Positions 8,893-17,954 of a stretch of 64,000 nt of DNA are shown here, piece after piece; the stretch's first letter is position 1; each line of letters begins with the position of its first letter. Made by a program: the position numbers and the translations under genes. A model generated the notes under the pieces. The model worked only from the letters and a program-made list of their open reading frames with translations, was not told the origin of the DNA and searched no databases. The stretch is from Saccharopolyspora_C sp047200635. GTDB lineage: Bacteria; Actinomycetota; Actinomycetes; Mycobacteriales; Pseudonocardiaceae. The stretch is from positions 124,001 through 188,000 of the forward strand of contig NZ_JBJZOI010000003.1 of the NCBI RefSeq assembly GCF_047200635.1, given 5' to 3'.

Positions 8893-9249
8893 ATGGACAG
8901 CATCGCGGAGCTGCGGGCGCGGTTGCGCGCCTTCGCGCGGGAGCGGGAGTGGGGCCGGTTCCACACGCCGAAGAACCTGGCGATGGCGCTCGGCGGTGAG
9001 ACCGGGGAGCTCCTCGCCGAGCTGCAGTGGCTCGACGGCGAGGCCGTGGCCGAGGGGCTCGCGCACGGCCCGCTGCGGGACCGCGTCGCCGACGAGGCCG
9101 CCGACGTGCTGCTGTACCTGGTCCAGTTCGCCGAGGCCGCGGGCATCGACCTCGTGGCGGCCGCCCACGCCAAGATCGACCGCAACGAGTCCCGCTATCC
9201 CGCGGACCTGGCTCGGGGCAGCGCGGCCAAGCACACCGAACTCGGCTGA
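8893..9249 (+). CDS. MazG-like nucleotide pyrophosphohydrolase
   Basis: 118 residues, all-alpha. The metal-binding signature of the MazG/all-alpha NTP pyrophosphatase family is present: E-x2-E in ETGELLAELQW and E-x2-D in DEAADVLLYLVQ. Small single-domain members hydrolyse (d)NTPs or modified nucleotides such as dCTP to the monophosphate and pyrophosphate, cleaning the nucleotide pool. ATG 8893 gives the standard family N-terminus. It follows the DUF4185 gene by 26 bases on the same strand and may be cotranscribed with it. Confidence 0.85.
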   Translation: MDSIAELRARLRAFAREREWGRFHTPKNLAMALGGETGELLAELQWLDGEAVAEGLAHGPLRDRVADEAADVLLYLVQFAEAAGIDLVAAAHAKIDRNESRYPADLARGSAAKHTELG

Positions 9250-9297
9250 GCCCGACCTGATCGCACGCCGCCACGGCCCGGCCCGCACACTGCGGGA

Positions 9298-9963
9298 ATG
9301 CCGTACTCCCCGCAGCTGCTGCTCGCGCTGGACCTGATCGGCACCTTCGCGTTCGCGCTCAACGGCGCGCTCACCGCCGTGCGGGCGGTGCGGGTGGATC
9401 TGGTCGGGGTGCTGACGCTGGGCGTGGTGACCGCCATCGGCGGCGGCATCCTCCGCGACGTGCTGATCGGCTCGGTGCCGCCCGCCACCTTCGTCGATCT
9501 CCGCTACCTCGGGGTCGCGACGGCGGGAGCCCTGGTGGCGTTCTTCCTGAGCGCCCAGCTGGAGCGGATGACGCTGGCCATCGTCGTGTTCGACGCCGTT
9601 GGCCTGTCGGTGTTCTGCGTGACGGGCGCGACCAAGGCGCTGGAGTTCGGCCTGGGCGGGGTGCAGGCGGCGCTGCTGGGCGCGGTGACGGCGGTCGGCG
9701 GCGGCACGCTGCGCGACGTGCTGATCCGCCGGGTTCCGGCGGTGCTGGTCAGCGACCTCTACGCGGTGCCCGCGCTGATCGGGGCGGCGCTGGCCGTGGT
9801 CGCGGTGCGCACCGGCCTCGCGCCGCTGCCGGGGGTGCCGGTGGCCGCGGTGGTGTGCTTCGGCATCCGGATGGCCGGCGTGGTCTTCGCGCTGAACGTG
9901 CCCTCGGCCCCGGGGCGGCGCCGCGACGAGGGCGACGAGCCCGGCTCCGGCGGGAGCGCCTGA
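9298..9963 (+). CDS. TRIC-type trimeric cation channel (UPF0126/YicG family)
   Basis: 221 residues with about seven hydrophobic segments built from two inverted repeats, each carrying a glycine-rich signature: GGGILRDVLIG in the first and GGGTLRDVLIR in the second. This is diagnostic for bacterial TRIC channels, which form homotrimeric K+ pores in the membrane. The C-terminal ~20 residues are hydrophilic. The gene starts 48 bases after the MazG-like gene. Confidence 0.88.
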   Translation: MPYSPQLLLALDLIGTFAFALNGALTAVRAVRVDLVGVLTLGVVTAIGGGILRDVLIGSVPPATFVDLRYLGVATAGALVAFFLSAQLERMTLAIVVFDAVGLSVFCVTGATKALEFGLGGVQAALLGAVTAVGGGTLRDVLIRRVPAVLVSDLYAVPALIGAALAVVAVRTGLAPLPGVPVAAVVCFGIRMAGVVFALNVPSAPGRRRDEGDEPGSGGSA

Positions 9964-10029
9964 GCGGGCGTCGCGCCGCGGGACTCCGCACAATCCGGGG
10001 ACGGCCCCACCGACCGTGAGGAGCACCCG

Positions 10030-11298
10030 GTGTCCACCACGTCCTCGTCGACCGCCGCGCTCGTCGGCCGCGGTGATCTCGGCTGGCAGGAGGAGTTCTA
10101 CCGCGACCTGCACCGCAACCCGGAGCTCTCGCACCAGGAGCACCGCACCGCGGCGAAGGTGGCCGAGCGCCTCGGCCGGCTCGGATGCGAGGTGCTCACC
10201 GGAGTGGGCGGCACCGGGGTGATCGGCCTGCTGCGCGGCGGCCCCGGCCCGGTGGTGCTGCTGCGCGCGGACATGGACGCGCTGCCGGTGCGGGAGGCCA
10301 CCGGCCTGCCGTACGCCAGCGAGGTCACCACCGACGAGGACGTTCCGCGTCCGGTGATGCACGCGTGCGGGCACGACGTGCACGTCACGTGCCTGCTCGG
10401 CGCGGCGCAGCTGCTCGCCGAGGGCCGCGAGCACTGGTCCGGCACGCTGATCGCGCTGTTCCAGCCCGCCGAGGAGATCGGTGACGGCGCCCGGGGCATG
10501 GTCGAGGACGGGCTGCGCGAGCGCGTCCCCGAGCCGGACGTCGTGCTGGGCCAGCACGTGCTGCCCGCCCCGGCGGGGACGATCGCGACCGGCACCGGGC
10601 CGGTGTTCGCCGCTGCCGACAGCCTCCGGATCACCGTGCACGGCCGGGGCGGGCACGGCTCGATGCCGCACGCGGCGGTCGACCCGGTGGTGGTGGCCGC
10701 GATGATCGTCGTGCGGTTGCAGACGATTGTCTCCCGGGAGGTCCCGCCGGGGGAGCAGGTCGTGCTCACCGTGGGCAGCGTGCGAGCGGGCGCGAAGAGC
10801 AACGTCATCCCCGACACCGCGGTGCTGGAGCTCAACCTCCGGACCTACGACGAGCGGATCCGGCAACGGGTGCTGGCCGCGGTGGAGCGGATCGCGCGCG
10901 CCGAGTGCACCGCCTCCGGCTGCCCGGCGGAACCCGGGTTCGAACGCTACGGGCGCTACCCGGTCACCGACAACGACGCCGAGGCCACCGAGCGGGTCAC
11001 CGGCGCGCTGCGCGCCCACTTCGGCGCGGACCGGGTCGGCGACATGGGCAGGCTCAGCGCCAGCGAGGACTTCGGTGAGCTGGCCGCCGCGTTCGGGGCG
11101 CCCAGCAGCTACTGGGCGCTCGGCGGCACCGATCCCGAGGTGTTCGAGCGGGCGCGCCGCGGCGGCGACCTCGCCCGGGACCTCCCGACGAACCACTCCT
11201 CGCTGTTCGCGCCGGTGCCGAGCCCGACCCTGCGGGTCGGCGCGGAGGCGCTCGCGGTGGCGGCGTTGGCCTGGCTGGGAGGCGGCGCGGGGAACTGA
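10030..11298 (+). CDS. M20D family amidohydrolase (N-acyl amino acid hydrolase type)
   Basis: 422 residues. The M20D hallmarks are seen: LLRADMDALPV, HACGHDVHVTCLLGAA with metal ligands Cys/His, FQPAEEIGDGARGM carrying the catalytic Glu pair, HGRGGHGSMPHAAVDP of the lid domain, and a C-terminal metal-site stretch near EDFGELAAAF. Such enzymes remove the acyl group from N-acyl amino acids (hippurate or IAA-amino acid hydrolase-like), cytosolic and Mn/Zn dependent. GTG 10030 follows a GAGGAGCACC stretch. The next gene, terC, starts 30 bases downstream. Confidence 0.88.
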   Translation: MSTTSSSTAALVGRGDLGWQEEFYRDLHRNPELSHQEHRTAAKVAERLGRLGCEVLTGVGGTGVIGLLRGGPGPVVLLRADMDALPVREATGLPYASEVTTDEDVPRPVMHACGHDVHVTCLLGAAQLLAEGREHWSGTLIALFQPAEEIGDGARGMVEDGLRERVPEPDVVLGQHVLPAPAGTIATGTGPVFAAADSLRITVHGRGGHGSMPHAAVDPVVVAAMIVVRLQTIVSREVPPGEQVVLTVGSVRAGAKSNVIPDTAVLELNLRTYDERIRQRVLAAVERIARAECTASGCPAEPGFERYGRYPVTDNDAEATERVTGALRAHFGADRVGDMGRLSASEDFGELAAAFGAPSSYWALGGTDPEVFERARRGGDLARDLPTNHSSLFAPVPSPTLRVGAEALAVAALAWLGGGAGN

Positions 11299-11328
11299 CC
11301 GGACCGGGAGCGGCGAAGCGGAGGGATC

Positions 11329-12516
11329 ATGGGCGTACCGGGATACGTGTGGACCCTGACCGTGGTCGGGATCCTCGCGCTGCTCGCGTTCGACTACGTC
11401 TTCCACGTCCGCAAGGCGCACACCCCGAGCCTGCGGGAGGCCGCGGTCTGGTCCGCGGGCTACGTGGGAGTGGCGGTCCTGTTCGGCCTCGGCGTGTGGC
11501 TGTTCGGCGGACACGCGATGGGGGCGGAGTACTTCGCCGGGTACGTGACGGAGAAGGCGCTGTCGGTCGACAACCTGTTCGTCTTCCTCATCATCATCTC
11601 CAGCTTCAAGGTGCCGCACGCAGACCAGCAGAAGGTGCTGCTGTTCGGGATCGTGTTCTCGCTGCTGGCGCGCACCGGGTTCATCTTCATCGGCGCGGCG
11701 TTGATCAACAGCCTGGCCTGGGTGTTCTACCTGTTCGGTTTCGTGCTGCTGGTGACGGCGGGGAATCTGCTGCGCCCGGCCGGTTCCGAGGACCGCAGCG
11801 CCGACAACTTCATCATCCGGCTCGCCGAGCGCCTCTTCCACACCACCGACCAGTACGACGGCGACCGGCTCACGACCGTGGTGGACGGCAAGCGCACGCT
11901 GACCCCGATGCTGCTGGTGATGGTGGCCATCGGCGGCACCGACGTGCTGTTCGCGCTGGACTCGATCCCGGCGATCTTCGGGCTGACGCAGAACGTCTAC
12001 CTGGTGATCACCGCGACCGCGTTCTCCCTGCTGGGGTTGCGGCAGCTGTACTTCCTCATCGACGGGTTGCTGGACCGGCTGATCTACCTGTCCTACGGGC
12101 TCGCGGCGATCCTCGGGTTCATCGGGGTGAAGCTGGTCCTGCACGCGCTGCACGAGAACAACGTCCCGTTCATCAACGACGGGAGACCGGTTCAGCTGCT
12201 GGAGATCAGCACCGGGCTGTCCCTGAGCGTGATCATCGGCGTGCTGGTGGTCACGGTGATCGCCTCGCTGCTGAGCCCGAAGGGCCGCGCGCAGAACGCG
12301 GTCGCCGGCGCGCGCAGGCACGCGACCACCTACCTGGACGAGGGCTACGAGACCGACCCGGCGATCCGCGAGCAGACCTACCGCAAGCTGCTGCAGGAGG
12401 AGCAGCAGATCGCGAAGCTGCCCGCGAGGTACCGGGCCGCCATCCGGGACGAGCCGCAGCTGATGGACCTGCTGCACCGGGCCCACGCCAAGCACCGCGA
12501 GGCCGGGGGAGGGTGA
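11329..12516 (+). CDS. TerC family integral membrane protein
   Basis: 395 residues with about nine membrane helices. The two TerC signatures with membrane-embedded acidic residues are present: TEKALSVDNLFVFLIII and GGTDVLFALDSIPAIFGL. TerC/Alx/MeeF-type proteins export Mn2+ or support loading of exported metalloproteins, and some relatives contribute to tellurite resistance. A hydrophilic C-terminal tail of ~80 residues (YLDEGYETDPAIREQTYRKL) is longer than in short TerC forms. The 30-bp spacing from the amidohydrolase leaves no room for a yybP-ykoY Mn riboswitch. A strong hairpin follows the gene. Confidence 0.88.
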   Translation: MGVPGYVWTLTVVGILALLAFDYVFHVRKAHTPSLREAAVWSAGYVGVAVLFGLGVWLFGGHAMGAEYFAGYVTEKALSVDNLFVFLIIISSFKVPHADQQKVLLFGIVFSLLARTGFIFIGAALINSLAWVFYLFGFVLLVTAGNLLRPAGSEDRSADNFIIRLAERLFHTTDQYDGDRLTTVVDGKRTLTPMLLVMVAIGGTDVLFALDSIPAIFGLTQNVYLVITATAFSLLGLRQLYFLIDGLLDRLIYLSYGLAAILGFIGVKLVLHALHENNVPFINDGRPVQLLEISTGLSLSVIIGVLVVTVIASLLSPKGRAQNAVAGARRHATTYLDEGYETDPAIREQTYRKLLQEEQQIAKLPARYRAAIRDEPQLMDLLHRAHAKHREAGGG

Positions 12517-12563
12517 GCCCGGAAGTCCCGGGCGGGGCCTGTCGCCGACGCGGGTGAACGTCC

Positions 12564-12597
12564 CGCGCGGAACGCGCGGCGGCCCGCGTTCCGCGCG
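12564..12597 (+). terminator. strong GC hairpin after terC
   Basis: The 13-base arm CGCGCGGAACGCG at 12564-12576 pairs perfectly with CGCGTTCCGCGCG at 12585-12597, leaving an 8-base loop. It starts 47 bases after the terC stop and lacks a T-run, as is usual for actinomycete terminators. Confidence 0.65.
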
Positions 12598-12954
12598 CCG
12601 GACGAGGAGCAGCGCGGCGCCGGTGGCAAGGCGGTGGCGCGTCGAGCGGCTCCAGGCCACCCGCGCGCCGGGCTCCCCGCGCGCCTCGCCCCGGGCTCGG
12701 GTTCGGCCGTGCGGGCCCCGCTGCTCATTGTTGTGCCGCAGTGCGATTGGTCCACCCGGACCACTTCGGGTGACGTCGGCCGGGGGTACCTGCTTGATCA
12801 CTGACCGAACGGCCGGTTAAGAATGGGCCCGGCCGACGCGATCGGGCGGGCCGGGCAAGGAGCGGTACCGCTCCGGAGACCGCGGACCGTCCGCGCCGGT
12901 CGTTCCCGGGTGACGACATCGGGCCGGTCCCGGCCCGAGGAAGCGGAGGAAGTC
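12598..12954. other. intergenic region ahead of the hydroxyacyl-CoA dehydrogenase gene
   Basis: No gene is supported here. A possible promoter lies at 12794-12824. The stretch between them contains GACCGAACGGCCGGTTAA, an imperfect inverted repeat that could be a repressor site. Confidence 0.4.
12794..12824 (+). promoter_or_regulatory. candidate promoter of the hydroxyacyl-CoA dehydrogenase gene
   Basis: TTGATC at 12794-12799 is followed after 18 bases by TAAGAAT at 12818-12824, an AT-rich pair in otherwise GC-rich sequence. It lies ~130 bp before the start codon. The match to the -10 consensus is imperfect. Confidence 0.35.
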
Positions 12955-13815
12955 ATGATCACGTCAACCGTTCCGGCAGCGGTCGCGGTGATCGGCGGCG
13001 GCCGGATGGGGTCGGGGATCGCGCAGACCTTCGCGATCGCGGGTGCCCGGGTGGCCGTCGTGGAGAGCGACGCGGCAGCGGCCTCGGCCGCCGAGGCCCG
13101 GATCTCGGCCTCGCTCGCCCGCGCCGCCGAACGCGGCAAGCTGGCCGGGGATCCGCGGGAGGTGTCCGACCGGCTGGCGGTGGTGCCCGAGCTCGCCCAG
13201 CTCCCCGGCGACGTCGAGCTCGTGGTCGAGGCGGTGCCGGAGGACGCGGCGACGAAGGTCGAGGTGCTCACCGGCGCCGAACGGGTCCTCGGCGCGGATG
13301 CCGTGCTGGCCACCAACACCAGCTCTTTGTCGATCGCCGAGCTCTCCGCGGCGCTGCGGCACCCCGCCCGGTTCCTCGGCATGCACTTCTTCAACCCGGT
13401 CCCGTCCTCGCTGCTGGTGGAACTGGTCTCGGGGCCGGAGACCTCGGACGTCGTGCTCGGCGGCGCTCGGGACTGGGTGCGCGGTCTCGGCAAGACCGAG
13501 GTCCGGGTGCGGGATTCGCCGGGGTTCGCCACCAGCAGGCTGGGCGTGCTGCTGGGTCTGGAGGCGATCCGGATGCTGGAGGAGGGCGTCGCCGACGCCG
13601 CCTCCGTGGACACCGCCGTGGAGCTGGGGTACCGGCATCCGATGGGCCCGCTGCGCTCCACCGACCTGGTCGGCCTGGACGTGCGGCTGGCGATCGCCGA
13701 GCACTTGCACGCCACCCTCGGCGAGCGCTTCGCCCCGCCGCGCCTCCTGCGCGAGAAGGTCGAGCGCGGCGAGCTCGGCCGCAAGACCGGCCGCGGCTTC
13801 CACGACTGGACCTGA
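12955..13815 (+). CDS. 3-hydroxyacyl-CoA (3-hydroxybutyryl-CoA) dehydrogenase
   Basis: 286 residues, the usual length of stand-alone FadB2/Hbd enzymes. The N-terminal Rossmann motif is GGGRMGSGIAQ. NTSSLSIAEL and GMHFFNPVP carry the active-site Ser and His. RDSPGFATSRL stands where family members read DTPGF(V/A)xNR, and the C-terminal helical domain ends GRKTGRGFHDW. It oxidises 3-hydroxyacyl-CoA to 3-ketoacyl-CoA with NAD(P)+ in beta-oxidation or PHB metabolism. ATG 12955 has GCGGAGGAAG just upstream. It is monocistronic here. Confidence 0.88.
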   Translation: MITSTVPAAVAVIGGGRMGSGIAQTFAIAGARVAVVESDAAAASAAEARISASLARAAERGKLAGDPREVSDRLAVVPELAQLPGDVELVVEAVPEDAATKVEVLTGAERVLGADAVLATNTSSLSIAELSAALRHPARFLGMHFFNPVPSSLLVELVSGPETSDVVLGGARDWVRGLGKTEVRVRDSPGFATSRLGVLLGLEAIRMLEEGVADAASVDTAVELGYRHPMGPLRSTDLVGLDVRLAIAEHLHATLGERFAPPRLLREKVERGELGRKTGRGFHDWT

Positions 13816-14206
13816 TCCCGGCCTCCGGTTCGAGCCCGGCGCGGAGGCGCGACGACCGCCCGCACCGGGCCCGGTTCGATCGCCGACGCCGCCGCGGGCG
13901 GGCGGCGGAGCCCCGCACCGCGCCCCCGCGAAGCGGCTTCGCCATCGCCCGGCGGCCTGGCGATGCGCCAGGGTTGCGTCGGCCCCGGACGGGCCCGACG
14001 CCTGGAGGTAGTGGCTTCCCGCTGAGCTCGACGCGGTCTTGAGCGCTTCGCTCGACCCGGATCCGAGTTGCCCGCCGCATCGGTCGCGGTCACCTCGCGC
14101 GGCGAGGTGCCTCCGGTGCGCTCCAGCGCGTCTCCTCCGGCTTCCGCGCGCCAGTCCTCGGCAGGACGCCGCCCTCCGGCTCGACCGATCGAGCGGGAGA
14201 GGAACC
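13816..14206. other. intergenic region before the hemerythrin gene
   Basis: Nothing gene-like is supported in these 391 bases. Local repeats of CGCGCGG and CTCGACC type are present, but no clear hairpin or operator. The hemerythrin ribosome site GGGAGAGGAA is at the end. Confidence 0.4.
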
Positions 14207-14670
14207 ATGACGCGGCACGACGAACTTCCCGGCCCCGCGGCGGAACGCGGGCTCGGCGACTTCCTGGTGGAGGCGCACGACTGGCTGCGCGCCGAGCTGC
14301 TGGCGTTGCGAGAGCGGTTGGACACCGCGCCCCCGGACCTCGGCGCCCAGCTGCGCGCGCACTGCCGGGCCTTCTGCGCGGGCCTGGTCGAGCACCACAC
14401 CGGTGAGGACCGTGGCGCGTTCCCCGCGCTGGCCGCGCACTTCCCCGCGCTCGCCCCGGTGCTCGCCGAGCTCACCGAGCAGCACCGCGAGGTGGACCGG
14501 TTGCGCGCGGAGATCGAGGTGCTGGTGGGCAACACGCGGCCGGACGCGCCGATCCGGCGGACGTTCGAGTGCGGCTCGACCGCCTGATCGGCGATCTGGA
14601 GGCGCACTTCCAGCGCGAGGAGCAGGCACTCGTCCCCGCGCTGAACTCGCTGGGTTCCGCCCCGGCCTGA
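14207..14670 (+). pseudogene. hemerythrin (HHE domain) protein interrupted by a frameshift
   Basis: The first frame, from ATG 14207, gives the first three helices of a hemerythrin HHE protein: EAHDWLRAELL, FCAGLVEHHTGEDRGAFPAL and LTEQHREVDRL, with the His and Glu iron ligands. It stops prematurely at 14585-14587 with a non-homologous tail. The fourth helix is intact in another frame, RLDRLIGDLEAHFQREEQALVPAL, and ends at TGA 14668-14670. The last His and Glu ligands (HFQREE) are therefore lost from the main product. The change needed is a one-base loss near 14560-14575 relative to an intact gene. This could be a real mutation, a programmed shift or an assembly error. Confidence 0.75.
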
Positions 14671-14814
14671 GCGCGGTCATCACCGGTGGTGCGGCGGGAC
14701 CGGGCACGTCGGACCGGTGGCCCTGGTGATGTGTTCGGGCACCCGCGGCGGAAGACCGGGCCCGAGCGGGAAGACCCCGGGCGATGAGCAACGCCCGGAG
14801 CGGCCCGGAAACGC

Positions 14815-14852
14815 CGGAGCGGCCCGCGCCGGTGCGGGCGCGGACCGCTCCG
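14815..14852. terminator. bidirectional hairpin between convergent genes
   Basis: CGGAGCGGCCCGCGCC (14815-14830) pairs with GGCGCGG-ACCGCTCCG-type sequence (14837-14852), with one mismatch in 16 pairs and a short loop. It lies between the convergent hemerythrin and APC permease genes and can serve both. Confidence 0.6.
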
Positions 14853-14864
14853 AGTCGGTGCGGG

Positions 14865-16481
14865 TCAGTCGGTGGTCTCGGCCTCGTCCGTGTCGGCGGC
14901 CGAGTTCTCCAGGTGCCGGACGCCCGAGCGGGCGCCCCAGAAGTAGATCAGCAGCGCCACCCCGGCGACCAGCGCGGTGTCCAGCGGCGCCGGGATCAGC
15001 CCGGTGCCGCCGAAACCGCCGGTCGCCGAGATCCCGAACAGCACGACGAGGTAGGTCACGAGCCACGCGCTCTGCCGCAGCTGCGCCAGGTAGTTCGCTC
15101 CGGACCCGCGCACCAGCGCGAACAGCGGCACCGCGAGCACCGCCAGCGGCAGCACCACGCTCAGCTTCTCCCACTCCGACCAGTAGATGATCTCGGCGGA
15201 GACCACGAAGCTCAGCGGGGTGATCCAGCGCATCCCCGGCACCCAGCCGGACACGGCGTCCGGACGGGCCCGCCGGAAGGCCGCCGCGGAGACGGCCGCG
15301 ACCGAGTAGTTCAGCAGGAACAGGTTGCCGGCCACGCCGATGATGTCCTGCCATCCGTCGAACGGGACCAGCAGCACCAGGGCGAGCGTGAAGTTCACCA
15401 GCAGCGCCGCTCGCGGCACCCCGGAACCCGCGTGCACCTCCGTCACCCGCCGCGGCAGCATCCCGTTGCGCGCCATCGCGTAGGTGACGCGGCTGTTGCC
15501 CGCGATGCCGACCAGCAGCGCCCCGCCCGGCGAGACCACGGCGTCGGCGTAGAGCAGCGCGGCCAGCCAGCCCAGGTTGAGCAGCAGCGCCAGCTCGCCG
15601 AACGGGGAGCTGAAGTCGATGCCGTGCCAGCCCCCGGCCGCCACGGTGCTCTCCGGAACCGCGTACAGGAACGCCACCTGCAGCCCCAGGTACAGCAGCA
15701 CGGCCAGCGCGATCGCGGACAGCACCGCGCGCGGGATGTCCCGGCGCGGATCCTTGGCCTCGGCGGCCAGGTCGATGGTCGGCGCGAAACCGTTGATGGT
15801 GTAGATGATGCCCGCCGTGGCGACCGCGCTCAGCGCCGCCGACCAGCCGTAGGGCGCGAACCCGCCACCCGCGGCCACCGGGTCCCCGCCCTGGCTGAAC
15901 CCGGAGGCCAGCAACGCCGCGAGAGTGAGCACCGGGACGCCGAACTTGATGGCGGTGAGCGCGAAGTTGACCCGCGCGAACAGCCGCACCCCGAACCAGT
16001 TCAGCACCATCACCAGCGCCAGCAGCGCCGCCGAGAGCACCAGGCCGGGCGCGGTGAGCGCACCGTCCTCGTAGAGCCAGGGCAGGTAGTGGCTGGCGTA
16101 CTGGGTGATGGCGGAGGCCTCGGCCGCGGTCGCGCTGCTGGTCGCCAGCAGCACCGACCAACCGACCACGGCCGCCGTGAGCGGACCGTGCGACAGGAAC
16201 GGCCACCGCACGATGCCGCCCGCGACCGGGCGGGTGGCGCCGAGCTCGATGAGCACCAGCGCGATGAGGGTGAACGCCGCGCCGCCGACCAGCCAGGACA
16301 GCACGGAAGCGGGCCCGGCCGCCTGCGCGGCGTACTGCGCGCCGAACAGCCAACCCGAGCCCATGATGCCGCTGAACCCGATCGCGGTCAGGCTCCAGAA
16401 CCCGAGCTCCTTGCGCAGGCGGGGGTTCGGCGGCCCCTCCGGATCGGTGGTCGCGGCGGTGGCCGGTGCGGGGGTGTTCAT
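14865..16481 (-). CDS. APC family amino acid permease
   Basis: 538 residues with about 12 membrane helices. The N-terminal hydrophilic stretch is followed by the APC signature GFSGIMGSGWLFG in helix 1, then further family blocks (ATAGIIYTINGFAPTIDLAAEAKDPRRDIP, GNSRVTYAMARNGMLPRRVTEVH). It is a secondary transporter for an amino acid or related amine in the cytoplasmic membrane; the exact substrate is not readable. ATG 16481 is the start. The gene is convergent with the broken hemerythrin and stands alone. Confidence 0.88.
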   Translation of the reverse strand: MNTPAPATAATTDPEGPPNPRLRKELGFWSLTAIGFSGIMGSGWLFGAQYAAQAAGPASVLSWLVGGAAFTLIALVLIELGATRPVAGGIVRWPFLSHGPLTAAVVGWSVLLATSSATAAEASAITQYASHYLPWLYEDGALTAPGLVLSAALLALVMVLNWFGVRLFARVNFALTAIKFGVPVLTLAALLASGFSQGGDPVAAGGGFAPYGWSAALSAVATAGIIYTINGFAPTIDLAAEAKDPRRDIPRAVLSAIALAVLLYLGLQVAFLYAVPESTVAAGGWHGIDFSSPFGELALLLNLGWLAALLYADAVVSPGGALLVGIAGNSRVTYAMARNGMLPRRVTEVHAGSGVPRAALLVNFTLALVLLVPFDGWQDIIGVAGNLFLLNYSVAAVSAAAFRRARPDAVSGWVPGMRWITPLSFVVSAEIIYWSEWEKLSVVLPLAVLAVPLFALVRGSGANYLAQLRQSAWLVTYLVVLFGISATGGFGGTGLIPAPLDTALVAGVALLIYFWGARSGVRHLENSAADTDEAETTD

Positions 16482-16781
16482 GGTGTTTCTCGGCTTCCCG
16501 GGAGGTGCGGACGCGCACGAGCACCGTCCGGTGCGGGCGCGTCACGGGGAGGGGCGTTCCGCGGCGTCGATGTCGGCGGAACCGCACTTCCTGATCAAGT
16601 GCGTGATCGTTTCTACCGCAGGCCGCCCCGCCGGGCCAGCGGCCGCCAGCCCCGCCGCCGGGTCGGTACGTCGTCGCTGGCCACGGGGCGATCCCCGGTA
16701 CCACATGCTGGGAAGTCCCGTGTCGCTCCCGGGTTCGTCCGGGGGGCGGACCCGGCGTGCTCCGCGGTCGACGCGGTGGGT
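16482..16781. other. promoter region of the APC permease
   Basis: 300 bases between the APC start and the end of the amidotransferase gene, both on the minus strand. No gene is seen. An AT-richer patch near 16590-16615 (CTGATCAAGTGCGTGATCGTT) is the most likely promoter or operator area and contains two TGATC repeats. Confidence 0.35.
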
Positions 16782-17591
16782 TCAGCCCGCGGTGGAGGCC
16801 GCGCCCAGCGGCGTGCCCCGGGGAACCTCCGCGGCGGAGGGCAGCGGGTGCTCCGGGTGAATGGTGGCGGCGAGGTCGCCGCGCCGGATCTCCAGCACGC
16901 GCCGGTGCGGCAGCGGCGTCCAGTCCGGCCCGGCGGAGGGCATTCCGCTGGACCCGATCGCCGCTCGGTCCCCGGTGAAGTGGTAGCGCAGCCGGAAGAA
17001 GTCCGGGCCCCGGCGGCGGCTCACCTCCGACTCCGGGTCCTCCTCGGAGTACGCGAACAGCGCGTCCTCCGTCAGCAGCAGGCAGTTCAGGCTCGCGAAC
17101 GCGGAGGCGCACTCGCGGATCCGGCTCGCCGCCAGCGAGATCGCGACGGCGGGGGAGTGCTCGCGCAGCAGCGCGCGCAGCAGCAGGAAGTAGCGCTCCG
17201 AGTCGGTGTCCCCGGCCGCCGCGGCCAGCAGCTCCGGCGGGATCTCCGGGTCGAGGGCGTCACCCGGCTCGAAGAAGCCGTTGTGCGCGAAGGCGATTCC
17301 CGGCGCGGTGAACGGGTGGGTGTTCCGCGCGAGCACCGGGGAACCGGGGCTGGCGAGCCGCACGTGCAGCAGCGCGGCGTCCGACGTCGCCGCGAGCGCC
17401 TCGGCGAACCGGGGCGAACCGTGCGCGGCGTCCACGTCCCGGGTCACCGCCATGCCGTCGCCGGTCCACGCGGCCGTTCCCCACCCGTCCGCGTGCTCCC
17501 GGGAGAGCTCCAGGAATTCGGGGATCTCCCCGGCGAGGGACTGGCCGAGGGGTTCTGCCCTGCGGGTGACGACCCCGAGCAAGCGGCACAT
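16782..17591 (-). CDS. class II glutamine amidotransferase (EgtC-like)
   Basis: 269 residues starting MCRLLG, which places Cys2 as the N-terminal nucleophile of the Ntn amidotransferase fold. Further blocks are HVRLASPGSPVLARNTHPF, the glutamine-loop AHNGFF, and DTDSERYFLLL. The ATG at 17591 is fixed by this N-terminus and by AGGAG just upstream; the longer open frame is not used. Single-domain members include EgtC of ergothioneine synthesis (a gamma-glutamyl hydrolase), but no egt genes are near, so the substrate is open. Confidence 0.85.
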   Translation of the reverse strand: MCRLLGVVTRRAEPLGQSLAGEIPEFLELSREHADGWGTAAWTGDGMAVTRDVDAAHGSPRFAEALAATSDAALLHVRLASPGSPVLARNTHPFTAPGIAFAHNGFFEPGDALDPEIPPELLAAAAGDTDSERYFLLLRALLREHSPAVAISLAASRIRECASAFASLNCLLLTEDALFAYSEEDPESEVSRRRGPDFFRLRYHFTGDRAAIGSSGMPSAGPDWTPLPHRRVLEIRRGDLAATIHPEHPLPSAAEVPRGTPLGAASTAG

Positions 17592-17954
17592 GAGGGCTCC
17601 TGATCCGATCTGGCACGGCCAGGTGCGTCGCGGAAACCGGCGACCAGGCTCCCCGCACCCGGGCGCCCTCCCGCGGACCGACCGCTCCGCAGCGGGGCGC
17701 GATCGAACGCGCGCGGGCGGCGAGGGGCCGTCCGCGCCCGGCATCGCCGGAGACCTCCGCCCCGCCGGGAGGCGGTGGCCGCGCGAGGACGGGATCCGGC
17801 GAGATCGCGGGTGAGCGCCGAGATCAATCTACGCCATCCCCTTGACGCGCGGCACGCGCGGAGTCAGCGGCCCCCGCTCGTCCGGAGGGGCCCGGCGGGT
17901 GCGCGTACACCCGCCGGGGCCACGGCTACCAGGTCCGGCGCGCGGTCCTCCCGG
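17592..17954. other. intergenic region between the amidotransferase and geosmin synthase genes
   Basis: Both neighbours lie on the minus strand. The half next to the geosmin gene holds its terminator hairpin (17891-17918). The half next to the amidotransferase probably holds that gene's promoter; no clear consensus is seen. Confidence 0.4.
17891..17918 (-). terminator. hairpin after the geosmin synthase gene
   Basis: CCCGGCGGGTG (17891-17901) pairs perfectly with CACCCGCCGGG (17908-17918) around a 6-base loop, 37 bases beyond the geosmin synthase stop. Confidence 0.65.

Noticed and set aside
11299..11328. Possible Mn (yybP-ykoY) riboswitch before terC
   Set aside because: Only 30 bases separate the genes; there is no room for the aptamer.
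8749..12801. 1350-codon open frame on the minus strand
   Set aside because: It runs antisense through five well-supported genes and translates to His/Arg/Gln/Gly-rich text, the usual shadow of high-GC coding DNA.
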